From NCBI GenBank assembly GCA_964571135.1, contig CAZMZW010000003.1:1-64000 (forward strand): a stretch of DNA of 64,000 bases, in the 5' to 3' direction. The stretch comes from CAZMZW01 sp964571135 (lineage in GTDB: Bacteria > Chloroflexota > Anaerolineae > Anaerolineales > Anaerolineaceae). Below the pieces are notes generated by a model. That model was not told where the DNA came from, searched no databases, and saw only the letters and a program-made list of their open reading frames with translations. Shown one piece after another: positions 42,018 through 51,143 of the stretch. Each line of letters starts with the position of its first letter. Within the stretch, counting starts at the first letter, position 1. A program made the position numbers and the translations under genes.

Positions 42018-43436
42018 ATGGCTACGTTAATTAAATCCGGAACACTGATCACTTCGGCAGAGACCTATCAGGCGGATATCCTGATTGAAGGCGAAAAAAT
42101 TGCTGCCATTGGGCAGAACCTGACAGTCCCCCCAGACACTCAGGTGATCGATGCATCAGGCAGGCTAGTGATGCCAGGCGGGGTGGATGTGCATACCCAT
42201 CTGGATCTGCCCATGTTTGATACGGTCTCTTCCGATGACCATTACACAGGCATGAAAGCTGCTGCTATTGGCGGGACAACCTCTGTTATTGATTTCATTT
42301 CCCAGGATGTCAGTCCATTATTGAAAAATGTGGAACTGTGGCACGCCAAAGCTGATGAAAAAGCAGCCGTTGATTTCAGCTTCCATATGAATATTACCCG
42401 CTTTGATTCCGGTGTCGCAGGAGAAATTCCATTGTTGGTCGAACAGGGGATTACCAGCATCAAGGTGTTCACGGCTTACAATAACCGTTTGCGTCTGCAG
42501 GATGGGAATATCTTCCAGGTACTGCGCATAGCCAGAGATAATGGAATACTTGTGATGGCTCATTGCGAGAGCGGGGATGTGATCGAACTCCTTGTCCGCG
42601 AAGCATTGGAGCAAGGTCACAACTCACCGGAATGGCACGCTCTTACCCGGCCAGCCTGGGGTGAGGTGGAGACCATTAACCGCGTTATTTCTCTCGCAGG
42701 ACAAGCGGGTGCCCCAATCTATATCGTGCATATGACCACAGCTGGCGGAGTGGACCGGATCCGACAGGCACGCGAAAAAAGTCTGCCGGTGATGGGAGAA
42801 ACCTGTCCGCCTTATTTATTCTTTACTTCAGAAGACCTTAAACGCACGGATGGCTCCAAATGGATATGCTCACCCCCTTTGCGCTCCGAGATGGATAACC
42901 AGGGACTCTGGCAAGGGATGAAAAATGGAAGTCTGCAGACCATCGGAACAGACCATTGCCCGTTTTTCTTTGATGGTACTAAACCAATATTATATGAAGG
43001 CAAACCAGTTGCCATCCCGGGCAAGGAACTGGGGCGGGGCGACTTTACAAAAATTCCCAACGGGCTGCCTGGGGTAGGCGACCGCCTGCCGATCCTGTGG
43101 ACTTTTGGAGTTGGTGAGGGAAAGATCAGCGCCAATCAATTTGTGGCACTAACCAGCACCAACCCGGCTAAGATCTTTGGTCTTTACCCCCAAAAGGGAA
43201 GTCTGCTTCCAGGCTCGGATGCAGATGTGGTCATCTGGGATCCCGAAAAAGAGGTTCAATATGGGGTGAAAGTGGCACAACACCGCACTGATTACAATCT
43301 GTATGAAGGTTGGAAGCTTAAGGGATTCATTGAAAAAGTCTTTCTGCGCGGGAATCTAATTGTCGACCAGCAAACCTGGATGGGCAAACGCGGGATGGGT
43401 CAATTTGTTCACCGGTCCGCAGGGCAAGTAATTTAA
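42018..43436 (+). CDS. hydA: Dihydropyrimidinase/D-hydantoinase family cyclic amidohydrolase
   Basis: 472 residues from the ATG at 42018; an in-frame TTG at 42006 is rejected because GGAGATTGAG behind it is the ribosome site. Metal ligands: HTHLD (His59, His61), the carboxylated Lys148 in TSIKVFTAY, His in VMAHCES and IVHMTTAGG, and Asp in GTDHCPF. The family opens cyclic ureides such as dihydrouracil, hydantoins or allantoin-like rings. In anaerobic purine clusters a HyuA/HydA-like enzyme accompanies YgeW and a deaminase, so it may belong functionally with the locus at 20.6-37 kb, although it has its own promoter. Substrate inferred only to class. Confidence 0.88.
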   Translation: MATLIKSGTLITSAETYQADILIEGEKIAAIGQNLTVPPDTQVIDASGRLVMPGGVDVHTHLDLPMFDTVSSDDHYTGMKAAAIGGTTSVIDFISQDVSPLLKNVELWHAKADEKAAVDFSFHMNITRFDSGVAGEIPLLVEQGITSIKVFTAYNNRLRLQDGNIFQVLRIARDNGILVMAHCESGDVIELLVREALEQGHNSPEWHALTRPAWGEVETINRVISLAGQAGAPIYIVHMTTAGGVDRIRQAREKSLPVMGETCPPYLFFTSEDLKRTDGSKWICSPPLRSEMDNQGLWQGMKNGSLQTIGTDHCPFFFDGTKPILYEGKPVAIPGKELGRGDFTKIPNGLPGVGDRLPILWTFGVGEGKISANQFVALTSTNPAKIFGLYPQKGSLLPGSDADVVIWDPEKEVQYGVKVAQHRTDYNLYEGWKLKGFIEKVFLRGNLIVDQQTWMGKRGMGQFVHRSAGQVI

Positions 43437-43443
43437 TCCTTCG

Positions 43444-45012
43444 ATGTTATTTCTATTACCGATCATCCTGTTTGGCCTGACGGCAGTGGGTCTTGCACTG
43501 CTGCGTTTGCGCGGTATGCGAATGGCTTACATCTGGTTAATGCCGGCAATCATTATCCTGGTGTGCTGGGTCTTGTTCCTGATCTTACCAATACCTGCAA
43601 CTTCCGGGGTTATTAAAGTTCCCTGGCTTTATTCGCTTGAAAAAAGCGGCTCTCTGGTTTTTAACCTGGATTCAAATTCCTGGGGATATGTTTTTCTAAT
43701 GATCAGCCTGGTGCTGGGATATTTTTTCACTCTGCCTATCCGTTTGGAACAAGAAAAACGGACTGTTCTATGGATCGGCTGGATGCTTCTTTCCATAGTT
43801 GCGTTATTTGCCTTCACAGCCGGGAATATGGCCACCCTGATCATGGCTTGGACATTATTTGACCTGGTTGATTTTGTCTTTTCCTTCTTTATCCTTAAAA
43901 CTGCAACGGAAGAACGATCATTGGCAGTCATTTTTCTTCCCAAAATTGTAAGTGTCTCATTATTAGTTCTTTCTGTCGTTTTTCTGGGATCTGATAGTGC
44001 TCAATTGGTCCCAACCTCGCTGCAGCCGATCGCTTACCTTTTGATTTTATTGGCGGCATTATTCCGCACCGGTCTTATTCCATATTGGCAGATTAAAATT
44101 GCCGAAGACCAATCCGGGGTTTCTTTTGAATTTCTGAAAAGAATTGCACTCATCCTTTTAGGATTCTCTTTACTTTCCCATTTGCCAGGAAATTTTTACA
44201 ATGGGATCAGCAGCGCCCTGATAAGTTCGATTTTTCTGATCCTTTCCATTCTTTTTACATTGGCAACATTAGCGAATCATGAGGAGAATGTTGAGGTTTG
44301 GTTGGATGCATTGATTTGTCTGGCTTTGATAAGTGTAATTTCTGGTGATCCAAAATTGTTGCTTGGTTGGGCGGGAGTGGCGGTAGTGGGTGCCGGCATT
44401 CAGCAATTTTACACATTGCGTAATCCTAGGTTTAATTACTTTGCCTTGCTCGGTGCTGCGGCTGTTTCGGGTCTGCCTTTCTCCATTGGCCTGGTTGCCC
44501 TCAATGGATTAAGTTCCAGAGGTTTACTGATTTGGGAATTGCTTTGCCTGCCCATCTACGCATTGCTTTTATTGGATCTCATCCAGAAAACAACCATTCC
44601 ACGAAAAAGCAATCCTTCCATGGAATCCTGGTATCTGGCAGTATACATTTTTGGATTATTTTTATTGGCTCTAGCTCCTTTCGCAGTCATAATTAAAAGT
44701 GTAATAACTTCCACAAGCGCAGTACAGAATTGGTGGATAGGAATAGTAGCGGCAGTTATTACATTGTTTGGTTATTTAATGAATTTTCGTCAGAAAAAAC
44801 TTAGAAAAGGTCTGGAAAATTATTCAAATAGGTTGAGACCGATGATGGCTTTTCTACGTTTCGAATGGTTGAACGGTATTTGGAAATGGATTTCTATAAT
44901 CATTGCTGAAGCGTTTAGTTTTATCACCCAGCTTCTTGAGGGAGAAGGTGGAGTGATCTGGGCAATTGTTCTAATGGCATTGTTGATTTCAATCCTTGGC
45001 GCAGGCAGGTAG
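43444..45012 (+). CDS. Divergent NuoL/M/N-like proton-channel subunit, active-site residues missing
   Basis: 522 residues, about 14 membrane spans, starting seven bases after the hydantoinase stop. The order of helices and the ALFRTGLIPYWQIKIAED segment recall the GAFPFHTWLPDA motif of antiporter-type complex I subunits. The residues that carry protons are changed: the TM5 Glu region reads MAWTLFDLVDFVF without the Glu, and the SLKRLLAYSSI-type Lys motif appears as NVEVWLDALICLAL without the Lys. So it probably no longer pumps by itself. No nuoA-H or hydrogenase genes are adjacent. Family assignment is by distant resemblance. Confidence 0.6.
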   Translation: MLFLLPIILFGLTAVGLALLRLRGMRMAYIWLMPAIIILVCWVLFLILPIPATSGVIKVPWLYSLEKSGSLVFNLDSNSWGYVFLMISLVLGYFFTLPIRLEQEKRTVLWIGWMLLSIVALFAFTAGNMATLIMAWTLFDLVDFVFSFFILKTATEERSLAVIFLPKIVSVSLLVLSVVFLGSDSAQLVPTSLQPIAYLLILLAALFRTGLIPYWQIKIAEDQSGVSFEFLKRIALILLGFSLLSHLPGNFYNGISSALISSIFLILSILFTLATLANHEENVEVWLDALICLALISVISGDPKLLLGWAGVAVVGAGIQQFYTLRNPRFNYFALLGAAAVSGLPFSIGLVALNGLSSRGLLIWELLCLPIYALLLLDLIQKTTIPRKSNPSMESWYLAVYIFGLFLLALAPFAVIIKSVITSTSAVQNWWIGIVAAVITLFGYLMNFRQKKLRKGLENYSNRLRPMMAFLRFEWLNGIWKWISIIIAEAFSFITQLLEGEGGVIWAIVLMALLISILGAGR

Positions 45013-45017
45013 TAAAA

Positions 45018-45602
45018 GTGCTGACCTTATTTTCGAGTCTCCTGATTCTTGCAGCGGTTGCTGCTGCGCTGCTGATGCTGCTTAGTGATAGTTGGAGATG
45101 GACTATTGCCGGTCTGGCTATTCAATATCTAGTGGTCTTTTTGCTGGTGGCACAGATTTGGCCGATTGGCCTGGCAGCCATTAAACTGGTGGCTGGCTGG
45201 TTGGCAGGCGTATTGTTAAGTATGGTTAACTCCCCAAAGCAATTGGAAGAGACTTTTTTCTCTCCACGTTCTGCCAGAATTTTCCGTTTATTTTCAGCGA
45301 GCCTGATTCTAATGATCGTATTTGCTGTTACACCCTCAGTGAATACCTTGCTGCCCATACCCTATCATTATCTGTTGATTGGTTTGATGCTGATTGGCAT
45401 GGGTGTGCTGCAATTTGGTATTTCTCAACGTCATTTAAGGGTCATTCTTGGCCTGCTTACCCTACTTTCTGGGTTTGAGGTGATCTATTCTTCGTTGGAA
45501 GGTTCCGCTTTGCTGGCTGCCATCCTGGCTGCAATTACTCTGGCGCTTGGTTTAATCGGTTCAACCATATTAATGAACGATCAACCACAGGAGAAAGTAT
45601 GA
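45018..45602 (+). CDS. Small membrane protein, possibly NuoK/MrpC-like
   Basis: 194 residues from a GTG start, six membrane spans. The second half (YHYLLIGLMLIGMGVLQFGI, then VILGLLTLLSGFEVIYSSLE) has the three-helix rhythm and a buried Glu as in NuoK/MrpC. The first half has no match that I recognise. It overlaps the next gene by four bases (ATGA), so the three membrane genes form one operon. Confidence 0.5.
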   Translation: MLTLFSSLLILAAVAAALLMLLSDSWRWTIAGLAIQYLVVFLLVAQIWPIGLAAIKLVAGWLAGVLLSMVNSPKQLEETFFSPRSARIFRLFSASLILMIVFAVTPSVNTLLPIPYHYLLIGLMLIGMGVLQFGISQRHLRVILGLLTLLSGFEVIYSSLEGSALLAAILAAITLALGLIGSTILMNDQPQEKV

Positions 45603-46996
45603 ATGCTCCTTTTGTATGGATCCTATTGCCTTTTTTAGTAGCGCTGGGATTATTAGTCTTGCGAAAGAGGAAATTAATAAGCGTCATTATTGGAGCCGGA
45701 TTCTGTCTATTTCTAGCGGCGCTGGCGCTGGTGACCCCCATTGGTCAGGTAATAAAACCCGGACCAATTCAGTTCTCCCTCCCCGGTGAATTTTCCATCC
45801 TTGGGCGAGTATTAATTCTCACTCAGCTGGATATGCCCATCATCGCTTTTATGTTTACCATTGGCGCTCTTTGGTTTTTTCTCTCCTATGAAAATAGACG
45901 CAATTCTCTTTTTATTTCCATTGGATTGAGCATAATCGCACTTTTGATTGCCGCTCTGGCGGTGAAGCCATTTATCTATGGTGCTTTGTTGATTGAGGTA
46001 GCCATTCTTGCCTGCCTCCTGCTTCTCGCAGATCAGCGCAAGCCAGTCGGAAATGGTGCAGTGCGGTTTCTGGTTTTTCAAACATTGGGGTTGCCTTTCC
46101 TTCTTCTCGCCGGCTGGTTTCTGGCGAGCGGTGAGATCACTCCCATCAATGAGACCCAATTGACCCTTTCGGTGGTTTTACTGGGATTGGGATTCGCTTT
46201 TTGGATGGGTGCTTTTCCCTTGCATACCTGGATTCCGATGATCGCTGAAGAGGCAGAACCAAGAATAAGCGGTTTTATTTTTTCGATCCTTCCCCTTCCG
46301 GTCATGTTCTTCTTGCTCGATTTTTTAAATAGCTATGCCTGGCTGCGGGAATACCCCGCGATCTATCCTGCATTTCGCTGGCTTGGCGCAATAATGGTTT
46401 TATTTGGAGGGGTGTGGGGTTTATTTCAGCGAAGTATCAAGCAGGTCTACGGATACCTGGTAATGGCACTTAGCGGTTTATCTTTGCTTGCATTGGGAAT
46501 AAAAGGCGGGCAGGGCATTCAAATCCTGACTTTTTCATTTCTCCCTCGTCTTCTTTCTATAGCCATCTTTTCGATATTCATTAAATTTCTATTGAAAAAT
46601 AAAATCGAGTTGAAAGTTGAGAACCTTCAAGGACTGGCCTGGGATGCACCATTTTCCGTCCTGGGGATTTCCATTGCGATCCTTTCAAGCGCAGGTATGC
46701 CCTTGCTGGCCGGGTTTCCGATCGTGCAGGATCTGGAAATTGTATTAACCAAACTATCTTATCTCGGCTTGGCAATGATGCTTGGTGGTCTTCTTTGCAT
46801 ATTTCTCACCGGATTTAAATTATTGACCATTATGTTCACCAAACCAGACAGTCCTGCTGATATAAAAGAAACCATGATCGACAAGGTTACGATTGGACTG
46901 ATGGTGGCTCTTATTCTTCTGGTGGGATTACTGCCATCGGTCTTTAATTCTTTCTTATCCAACCTTTCGGCTAAATTCCCTTTGCTACTACAGTAA
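45599..46996 (+). CDS. NuoN/MrpD-like antiporter-type membrane subunit
   Basis: 465 residues, about 13-14 spans. It keeps the hallmarks missing from its neighbour at 43444: a membrane Glu in LLIEVAILACL, FWMGAFPLHTWIPMIAEEAE with the conserved Lys replaced by Ile-Pro context, SIKQVYGYLVMALSGL with the key Lys and a broken-helix Pro/Gly segment near 360 (SSAGMPLLAGFPIV). It should belong to a proton- or cation-translocating module, but no redox subunits are encoded nearby. Start overlaps the preceding stop. Confidence 0.75.
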   Translation: MNAPFVWILLPFLVALGLLVLRKRKLISVIIGAGFCLFLAALALVTPIGQVIKPGPIQFSLPGEFSILGRVLILTQLDMPIIAFMFTIGALWFFLSYENRRNSLFISIGLSIIALLIAALAVKPFIYGALLIEVAILACLLLLADQRKPVGNGAVRFLVFQTLGLPFLLLAGWFLASGEITPINETQLTLSVVLLGLGFAFWMGAFPLHTWIPMIAEEAEPRISGFIFSILPLPVMFFLLDFLNSYAWLREYPAIYPAFRWLGAIMVLFGGVWGLFQRSIKQVYGYLVMALSGLSLLALGIKGGQGIQILTFSFLPRLLSIAIFSIFIKFLLKNKIELKVENLQGLAWDAPFSVLGISIAILSSAGMPLLAGFPIVQDLEIVLTKLSYLGLAMMLGGLLCIFLTGFKLLTIMFTKPDSPADIKETMIDKVTIGLMVALILLVGLLPSVFNSFLSNLSAKFPLLLQ

Positions 46997-47017
46997 AAAG
47001 ACTAATTCCCTGTCAAA

Positions 47018-47026
47018 TGGTAAAAT
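47018..47026 (+). promoter_or_regulatory. Extended -10 box TGGTAAAAT before the coiled-coil gene
   Basis: TGG-TAAAAT with the -10 at 47021-47026, 39 bases before the ATG at 47065, no clear -35. Same motif as at 8408 and 57287. Confidence 0.45.
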
Positions 47027-47064
47027 CCATTGAATGATTTCTATAAGAAAATTAAGGAAAGAAA

Positions 47065-48243
47065 ATGAATATTGATGATCTGGTAAAAAGGATTGTCGCT
47101 CTTGAAGACGAAAACCATTCCAATGCAAAAACTTTGGCTGCGTTGAATGGCAAGATCAAAAAGATTGAAGACAGCAATTCCACCTTCTTGGATACTTCCC
47201 GTGAGATGCGCAAGGAGGTGGAACGTCTAAGTTCTACGGTTTCCAGATTGGGTCAATTTGATGCTTCCCTGACTCAGATTCGTGTTGAATTATCCAAAAA
47301 AATGAATGAATTGGAACGTCAGCAAAAGCTATTTGAAACCAACCAGGAAAAGACACGCAAGGAAGATCTGGATTCCATCAACAAATTAATCTCATCCACC
47401 CGGGAGGAATTTTTATCCGGTCTGGATAAAAAAATGAAAGCTTTTTTTGAGGAAGATTCCCGCCTTGTGAAAAAAGTTGAGGTAATGGAATCCAGCTTTG
47501 ATGCCAATCTTAAAAAAGATCAATCACTTCAAGAGATGGCGGCGGCGGGAATTGAGGAATCACACCGCAATTCCAAGAAGATTGAAAATGCACAAATGGA
47601 AATCGAGACCATTAATAAAAAGGTGGATGAATACCTGAATAAATCGAATTTGATCATGGATGACCTGCGCAAAAATGACGCTCGTCTGAATGAATTGTCC
47701 GCAACGGAAACTCAGCGTAAGGCGGACCAAAATTCCTTCCATGAACAACAATCGGTTTTACAGGTTGATCGTGATCGCATTTGGAAAGACTGGATGCTCC
47801 AATTTGAAGAAACTTCACAAAAAACCAATAAGCTATTACAAGAATTGCCTACTCAATATCAGGAATTAAAACGCTCAAAAGATGGATTCGATGAAGTCAC
47901 CCAAAGATTTGACCGTCGGGTAAACGAATTAACCGAGATGTATCGCATTCTGGATGATCGATTAAGACAGGATTGGGCAACCTTTAAGGGTGATGAACAA
48001 AAACGTTGGGCAAATTATTCCCTGATCTTTGGTGAAAAGCAGGGCGATTTCTTGCATCAATTCGAAGATACAAAAAACCGCATCACCTCGCTGGAAGACC
48101 AAACCAAAGAATTCCAGGAAGTATTGGTGATGGTCAGTTCGGAATTGCAAAAGGGTATGCAAGGTCTGATGAAAATGGTCAATAATTGGATTGAAACCTT
48201 CGATGATATCCGCAGCGCTTCCAAACCTAAAAAAGAAGCATAA
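47065..48243 (+). CDS. Long coiled-coil protein of unknown function
   Basis: 392 residues, highly charged, no membrane segment or signal peptide. Heptad-like Leu/Ile spacing with Lys/Glu/Gln dominates nearly the whole length, from ALEDENHSNAKTLAALNGKI to the C-terminal helix. No enzyme motif. Probably a cytoplasmic structural or scaffolding protein; similar in texture to many unnamed proteins. AAGGAAAG precedes the ATG. It may be read on into selB (51-base gap). Confidence 0.7.
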   Translation: MNIDDLVKRIVALEDENHSNAKTLAALNGKIKKIEDSNSTFLDTSREMRKEVERLSSTVSRLGQFDASLTQIRVELSKKMNELERQQKLFETNQEKTRKEDLDSINKLISSTREEFLSGLDKKMKAFFEEDSRLVKKVEVMESSFDANLKKDQSLQEMAAAGIEESHRNSKKIENAQMEIETINKKVDEYLNKSNLIMDDLRKNDARLNELSATETQRKADQNSFHEQQSVLQVDRDRIWKDWMLQFEETSQKTNKLLQELPTQYQELKRSKDGFDEVTQRFDRRVNELTEMYRILDDRLRQDWATFKGDEQKRWANYSLIFGEKQGDFLHQFEDTKNRITSLEDQTKEFQEVLVMVSSELQKGMQGLMKMVNNWIETFDDIRSASKPKKEA

Positions 48244-48294
48244 ACCAGTTTTGCTTATATCTCTTTTATTTTTCTATTTAAACGGGAACCAGCT

Positions 48295-50196
48295 GTGTAT
48301 GTAATTGGCACAGCTGGCCATGTGGACCACGGTAAATCAACGCTGGTGAAAGCTTTGACCGGGATTGATCCAGACCGTTTGAAGGAAGAGCAACAGCGTG
48401 AGATGACCATTGATCTGGGTTTTGCCTGGATGAAATTACCGGGTGGTGAAGATGTGGGTATCGTGGATGTTCCCGGGCACCGAGATTTTATTGAAAATAT
48501 GCTGGCAGGAATGAGCGGGATTGACCTGGTCCTGCTGGTAATTGCTGCGGATGAAGGGGTAATGCCGCAAACACGCGAACACCTGGCGATCATTGATCTC
48601 CTGGGGATCAGGTCAGGAATAATTGTCTTAACCAAATCCGACCTAATCAGCGATCCGCAATGGATGGAATTGGTCCGGGCAGATATTAAAAAACTGGTTG
48701 CCAATACAGTCCTGGAAAACAAACCGATCCTTAGTGTTTCAGCCCGGAAGGGTGCTGGCTTGGCAGAGTTGGTTCATACAATTGAGACTGAACTTCTTTC
48801 GGTACCCATCCGAACGGACTCTTCCCGCCCGCGCCTCGCGATAGATCGTGTTTTTTCTCTGACCGGATTTGGAACGGTGGTGACGGGGACCTTACTGGAT
48901 GGCAGGTTGTGTGTTGGGGACGAAATTGAAATCTTGCCCGCAGGTAAACACGCGAGGATCCGTGGGTTACAAACTCATAAGCAGAAAGAAGAGGAAGCAG
49001 CCCCCGGCAGCCGGACAGCAGTAAATATCAGCGGTTTGGAAGTGGATCAGATTCGCCGGGGGGATGTATTAACCCTGAAAGGAACCTATGCAACCTCTCA
49101 TCTCCTGGATGTTTCCTTTCACTTGCTGGCTGATGCACATTTTCCTTTGCATCATCAGGATGAAGTGAAATTATTCATCGGATCGGCTGAAATTAATGCA
49201 AGGGTAAAGGTGCTGAACGAAAAAGAAATAGGCACTGGAAAACAAGGTTTTCTCCAGCTTAAGTTAAGTAAACCCACCGTGGCAGTAAAGGGAGACAGGT
49301 TTATTTTACGTCGACCATCACCACCTGAGACCCTGGGAGGAGGTGTGATCCTTGACCCCGCACCACTACACCGATCTAGACGAAAATCCCTGGGTGTTGT
49401 CGAAAAAATGCAGATACTGCAAAATGGCTCGCCTGCGGATAGTTTGGTGCAAACCATAATAAAGTTGGGCGTAACAACAGGTGAACAGGTGCGTCAGGAA
49501 AGCAAACTTTCCCCGCAGGTTTTTAAGGATCTATTAGAGGAACTGATTAGAAATCAAAAAAAAGTAAAGCTGCTCAACAAGAAACACGAAGCAGATGAGA
49601 GCACACTTTTGGCCAGTGTTCAAACCCTCGAAGAAATTTCTTTGAAGATTAAGAATATATTGATCGAATTCTATAAAAAGAATCCTTATCGGGTGGGATT
49701 GAAGAAGGAAGAGGTAAAAGGTCGATTTTCTTTTTCACAGAGAGAATTTGATGCGCTGGTCAATTACTTTGTGGGCAGTCAAACTATCTTGTTGAAGGGA
49801 AATTTGGTTTGTCTGCCTGATCATAAAATCCATTTTTCTCCGACCCAGGAAAAAGCGATCAAAACACTTACCTCTCAATTTGATCAGTCTCCTTATGAAC
49901 CTCCTTCCGTGGAGGATTGTATAAAACAAGTTGGCAAAGATGTCTTCCAATCGCTTTTGGATATGCAGGAACTCATCCTGGTTTCACCAGACATAGTCTT
50001 TCAAGGGGCTTTAGTTCGAAAAGTTGAGGAAGAAATAAGATCCCTTTTGATCTCTAATGGAAAGATTGCATTAGCGGAAGTGCGCGATAAGTACAAAACC
50101 AGCCGCAAATTTGCACTGGCAATGCTCGAACATTTGGATAGGGTTGGGATAACAATTCGGGAAGGTGATTTTCGCAGATTGAAGAAATCAGGTTGA
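48295..50196 (+). CDS. selB: Selenocysteine-specific translation elongation factor
   Basis: 633 residues from a GTG start. An EF-Tu-like GTPase domain has GTAGHVDHGKST (5-16), DVPGHRDFIENM and LTKSDL; domains 2 and 3 follow to about 345. The rest (about 350-633) is the SelB C-terminal array of winged helices that binds the SECIS hairpin (for example NPYRVGLKKEEVKGRF and QSLLDMQELILVSPD). SelB delivers Sec-tRNA to in-frame UGA codons. selA, selD and tRNA-Sec are not in the window. Its stop codon lies inside the -35 of the rplU promoter. Confidence 0.93.
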   Translation: MYVIGTAGHVDHGKSTLVKALTGIDPDRLKEEQQREMTIDLGFAWMKLPGGEDVGIVDVPGHRDFIENMLAGMSGIDLVLLVIAADEGVMPQTREHLAIIDLLGIRSGIIVLTKSDLISDPQWMELVRADIKKLVANTVLENKPILSVSARKGAGLAELVHTIETELLSVPIRTDSSRPRLAIDRVFSLTGFGTVVTGTLLDGRLCVGDEIEILPAGKHARIRGLQTHKQKEEEAAPGSRTAVNISGLEVDQIRRGDVLTLKGTYATSHLLDVSFHLLADAHFPLHHQDEVKLFIGSAEINARVKVLNEKEIGTGKQGFLQLKLSKPTVAVKGDRFILRRPSPPETLGGGVILDPAPLHRSRRKSLGVVEKMQILQNGSPADSLVQTIIKLGVTTGEQVRQESKLSPQVFKDLLEELIRNQKKVKLLNKKHEADESTLLASVQTLEEISLKIKNILIEFYKKNPYRVGLKKEEVKGRFSFSQREFDALVNYFVGSQTILLKGNLVCLPDHKIHFSPTQEKAIKTLTSQFDQSPYEPPSVEDCIKQVGKDVFQSLLDMQELILVSPDIVFQGALVRKVEEEIRSLLISNGKIALAEVRDKYKTSRKFALAMLEHLDRVGITIREGDFRRLKKSG

Positions 50197-50221
50197 CAGG
50201 GCAGGGGTCAGACTGTATAAT
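50193..50221 (+). promoter_or_regulatory. Perfect consensus promoter of the rplU operon
   Basis: TTGACA (50193-50198), exactly 17 bases, TATAAT (50216-50221). The -35 overlaps the selB stop codon. A second TATAAT at 50257 has no matching -35. Predicted leader of about 110 bases. Confidence 0.85.
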
Positions 50222-50232
50222 CATTTCCGCTT

Positions 50233-50257
50233 ACCTCAGCCGGGAAGCCGCTGAGGT
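50233..50257 (+). promoter_or_regulatory. Hairpin in the rplU leader
   Basis: ACCTCAGC pairs with GCTGAGGT around CGGGAAGCC a few bases after the predicted transcription start. No T run. It could be a protein-binding leader element for L21 autoregulation, or simply stabilise the 5' end; downstream CGCAGAATGCG forms a second, small hairpin near 50300. Confidence 0.5.
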
Positions 50258-50339
50258 ATAATATTGTATCCCCAACTTCCCCGCACCTGGGCGAACAAAC
50301 GCGCAGAATGCGGCGAAGTGAAGATTGGAGAAATGAATT

Positions 50340-50819
50340 ATGGTATATGCAATTGTCGAAAATGGCGGAAAGCAGTACAAAGCCGTCGAAGGTGGAATCC
50401 TTGAAGTGGATTTCCAACCAGTGGAAGCCGGAAAAAAGATAGTTCTGGATAAAGTACTCTTGCTTGTGGATGAGAAGGGTGCTCAGGTTGGTACACCCCT
50501 GCTGAAGAATGTACAGGTGGAAACCACAGTTGCCGAGCACTTTAAAGGTCCCAAAATCATCATTTTCAATTATCGTCCCAAGGAACGTTACCGGGTCAAG
50601 ACTGGCCATCGACAGCAATACATGCGTTTGATGGTTGATTCGATAGTTTATCCGGGTAAACCGAAATCTGAGAAGAAAGCAGAAACCGGGGCGGTTGAAC
50701 CGAAAGTAAAGGTCGAAAAAGTGGCAGCCAAGAAAGCTGGAGCGGCTACAAAGAAGGCCAGCATTGCCAAACCAAAAGCGGTTGCTGCCAAAAAGACTAC
50801 TGTAAAAAAAGTAAAATAA
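50340..50819 (+). CDS. rplU: 50S ribosomal protein L21 with Lys/Ala-rich C-terminal tail
   Basis: 159 residues. Residues 1-103 are a normal L21 (VYAIVENGGKQYKAVEGG at the start, YRVKTGHRQQYMRLMVDSI near the end). The remaining 56 residues are a low-complexity basic tail of KVEKVAAKKAGAATKK-type repeats that looks like histone H1 or other KA-rich tails and is absent from most L21 proteins. It probably makes extra rRNA contacts at the ribosome surface. GGAGAAATGAATT precedes the ATG. First gene of rplU-rpmA-rpmE. Confidence 0.95.
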   Translation: MVYAIVENGGKQYKAVEGGILEVDFQPVEAGKKIVLDKVLLLVDEKGAQVGTPLLKNVQVETTVAEHFKGPKIIIFNYRPKERYRVKTGHRQQYMRLMVDSIVYPGKPKSEKKAETGAVEPKVKVEKVAAKKAGAATKKASIAKPKAVAAKKTTVKKVK

Positions 50820-50846
50820 AACAAAAGATTATACGAGGTTGATGAA

Positions 50847-51116
50847 ATGGCTCATAAAAAAGGCGGCGGTTCAACCCGCAATGGTCGTGATAGTGCCGGA
50901 CAGCGTCTGGGTGTTAAAAAATACGCGGGCGAGCAGGTTCTCTCTGGAAATATTATCGTGCGCCAGCATGGCACCCGGATCAAACCTGGTGAAAATATCG
51001 GTGTAGGCAAAGATTACACTCTTTTTGCGACTGCAAATGGTGTAGTGGTTTTTAATACTCTTCCCAATGGGCAGAAGAAAGTCAGTATTGCCCTGCCGGT
51101 TGAAAAGAAAGTCTAA
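50847..51116 (+). CDS. rpmA: 50S ribosomal protein L27
   Basis: 89 residues, typical L27 length and sequence: AHKKGGGSTRNGRDSAGQRL at the N-terminus, IIVRQHGTRIKPGENIGVG in the middle. The N-terminus reaches the peptidyl-transferase centre. Starts directly with MAHKKGGG, so no cleaved leader as in Firmicutes. ACGAGGTTG precedes the ATG; 27 bases after rplU. Confidence 0.97.
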   Translation: MAHKKGGGSTRNGRDSAGQRLGVKKYAGEQVLSGNIIVRQHGTRIKPGENIGVGKDYTLFATANGVVVFNTLPNGQKKVSIALPVEKKV

Positions 51117-51143
51117 TCAAGGTTTAGCTTAAGGAAGATTGGA

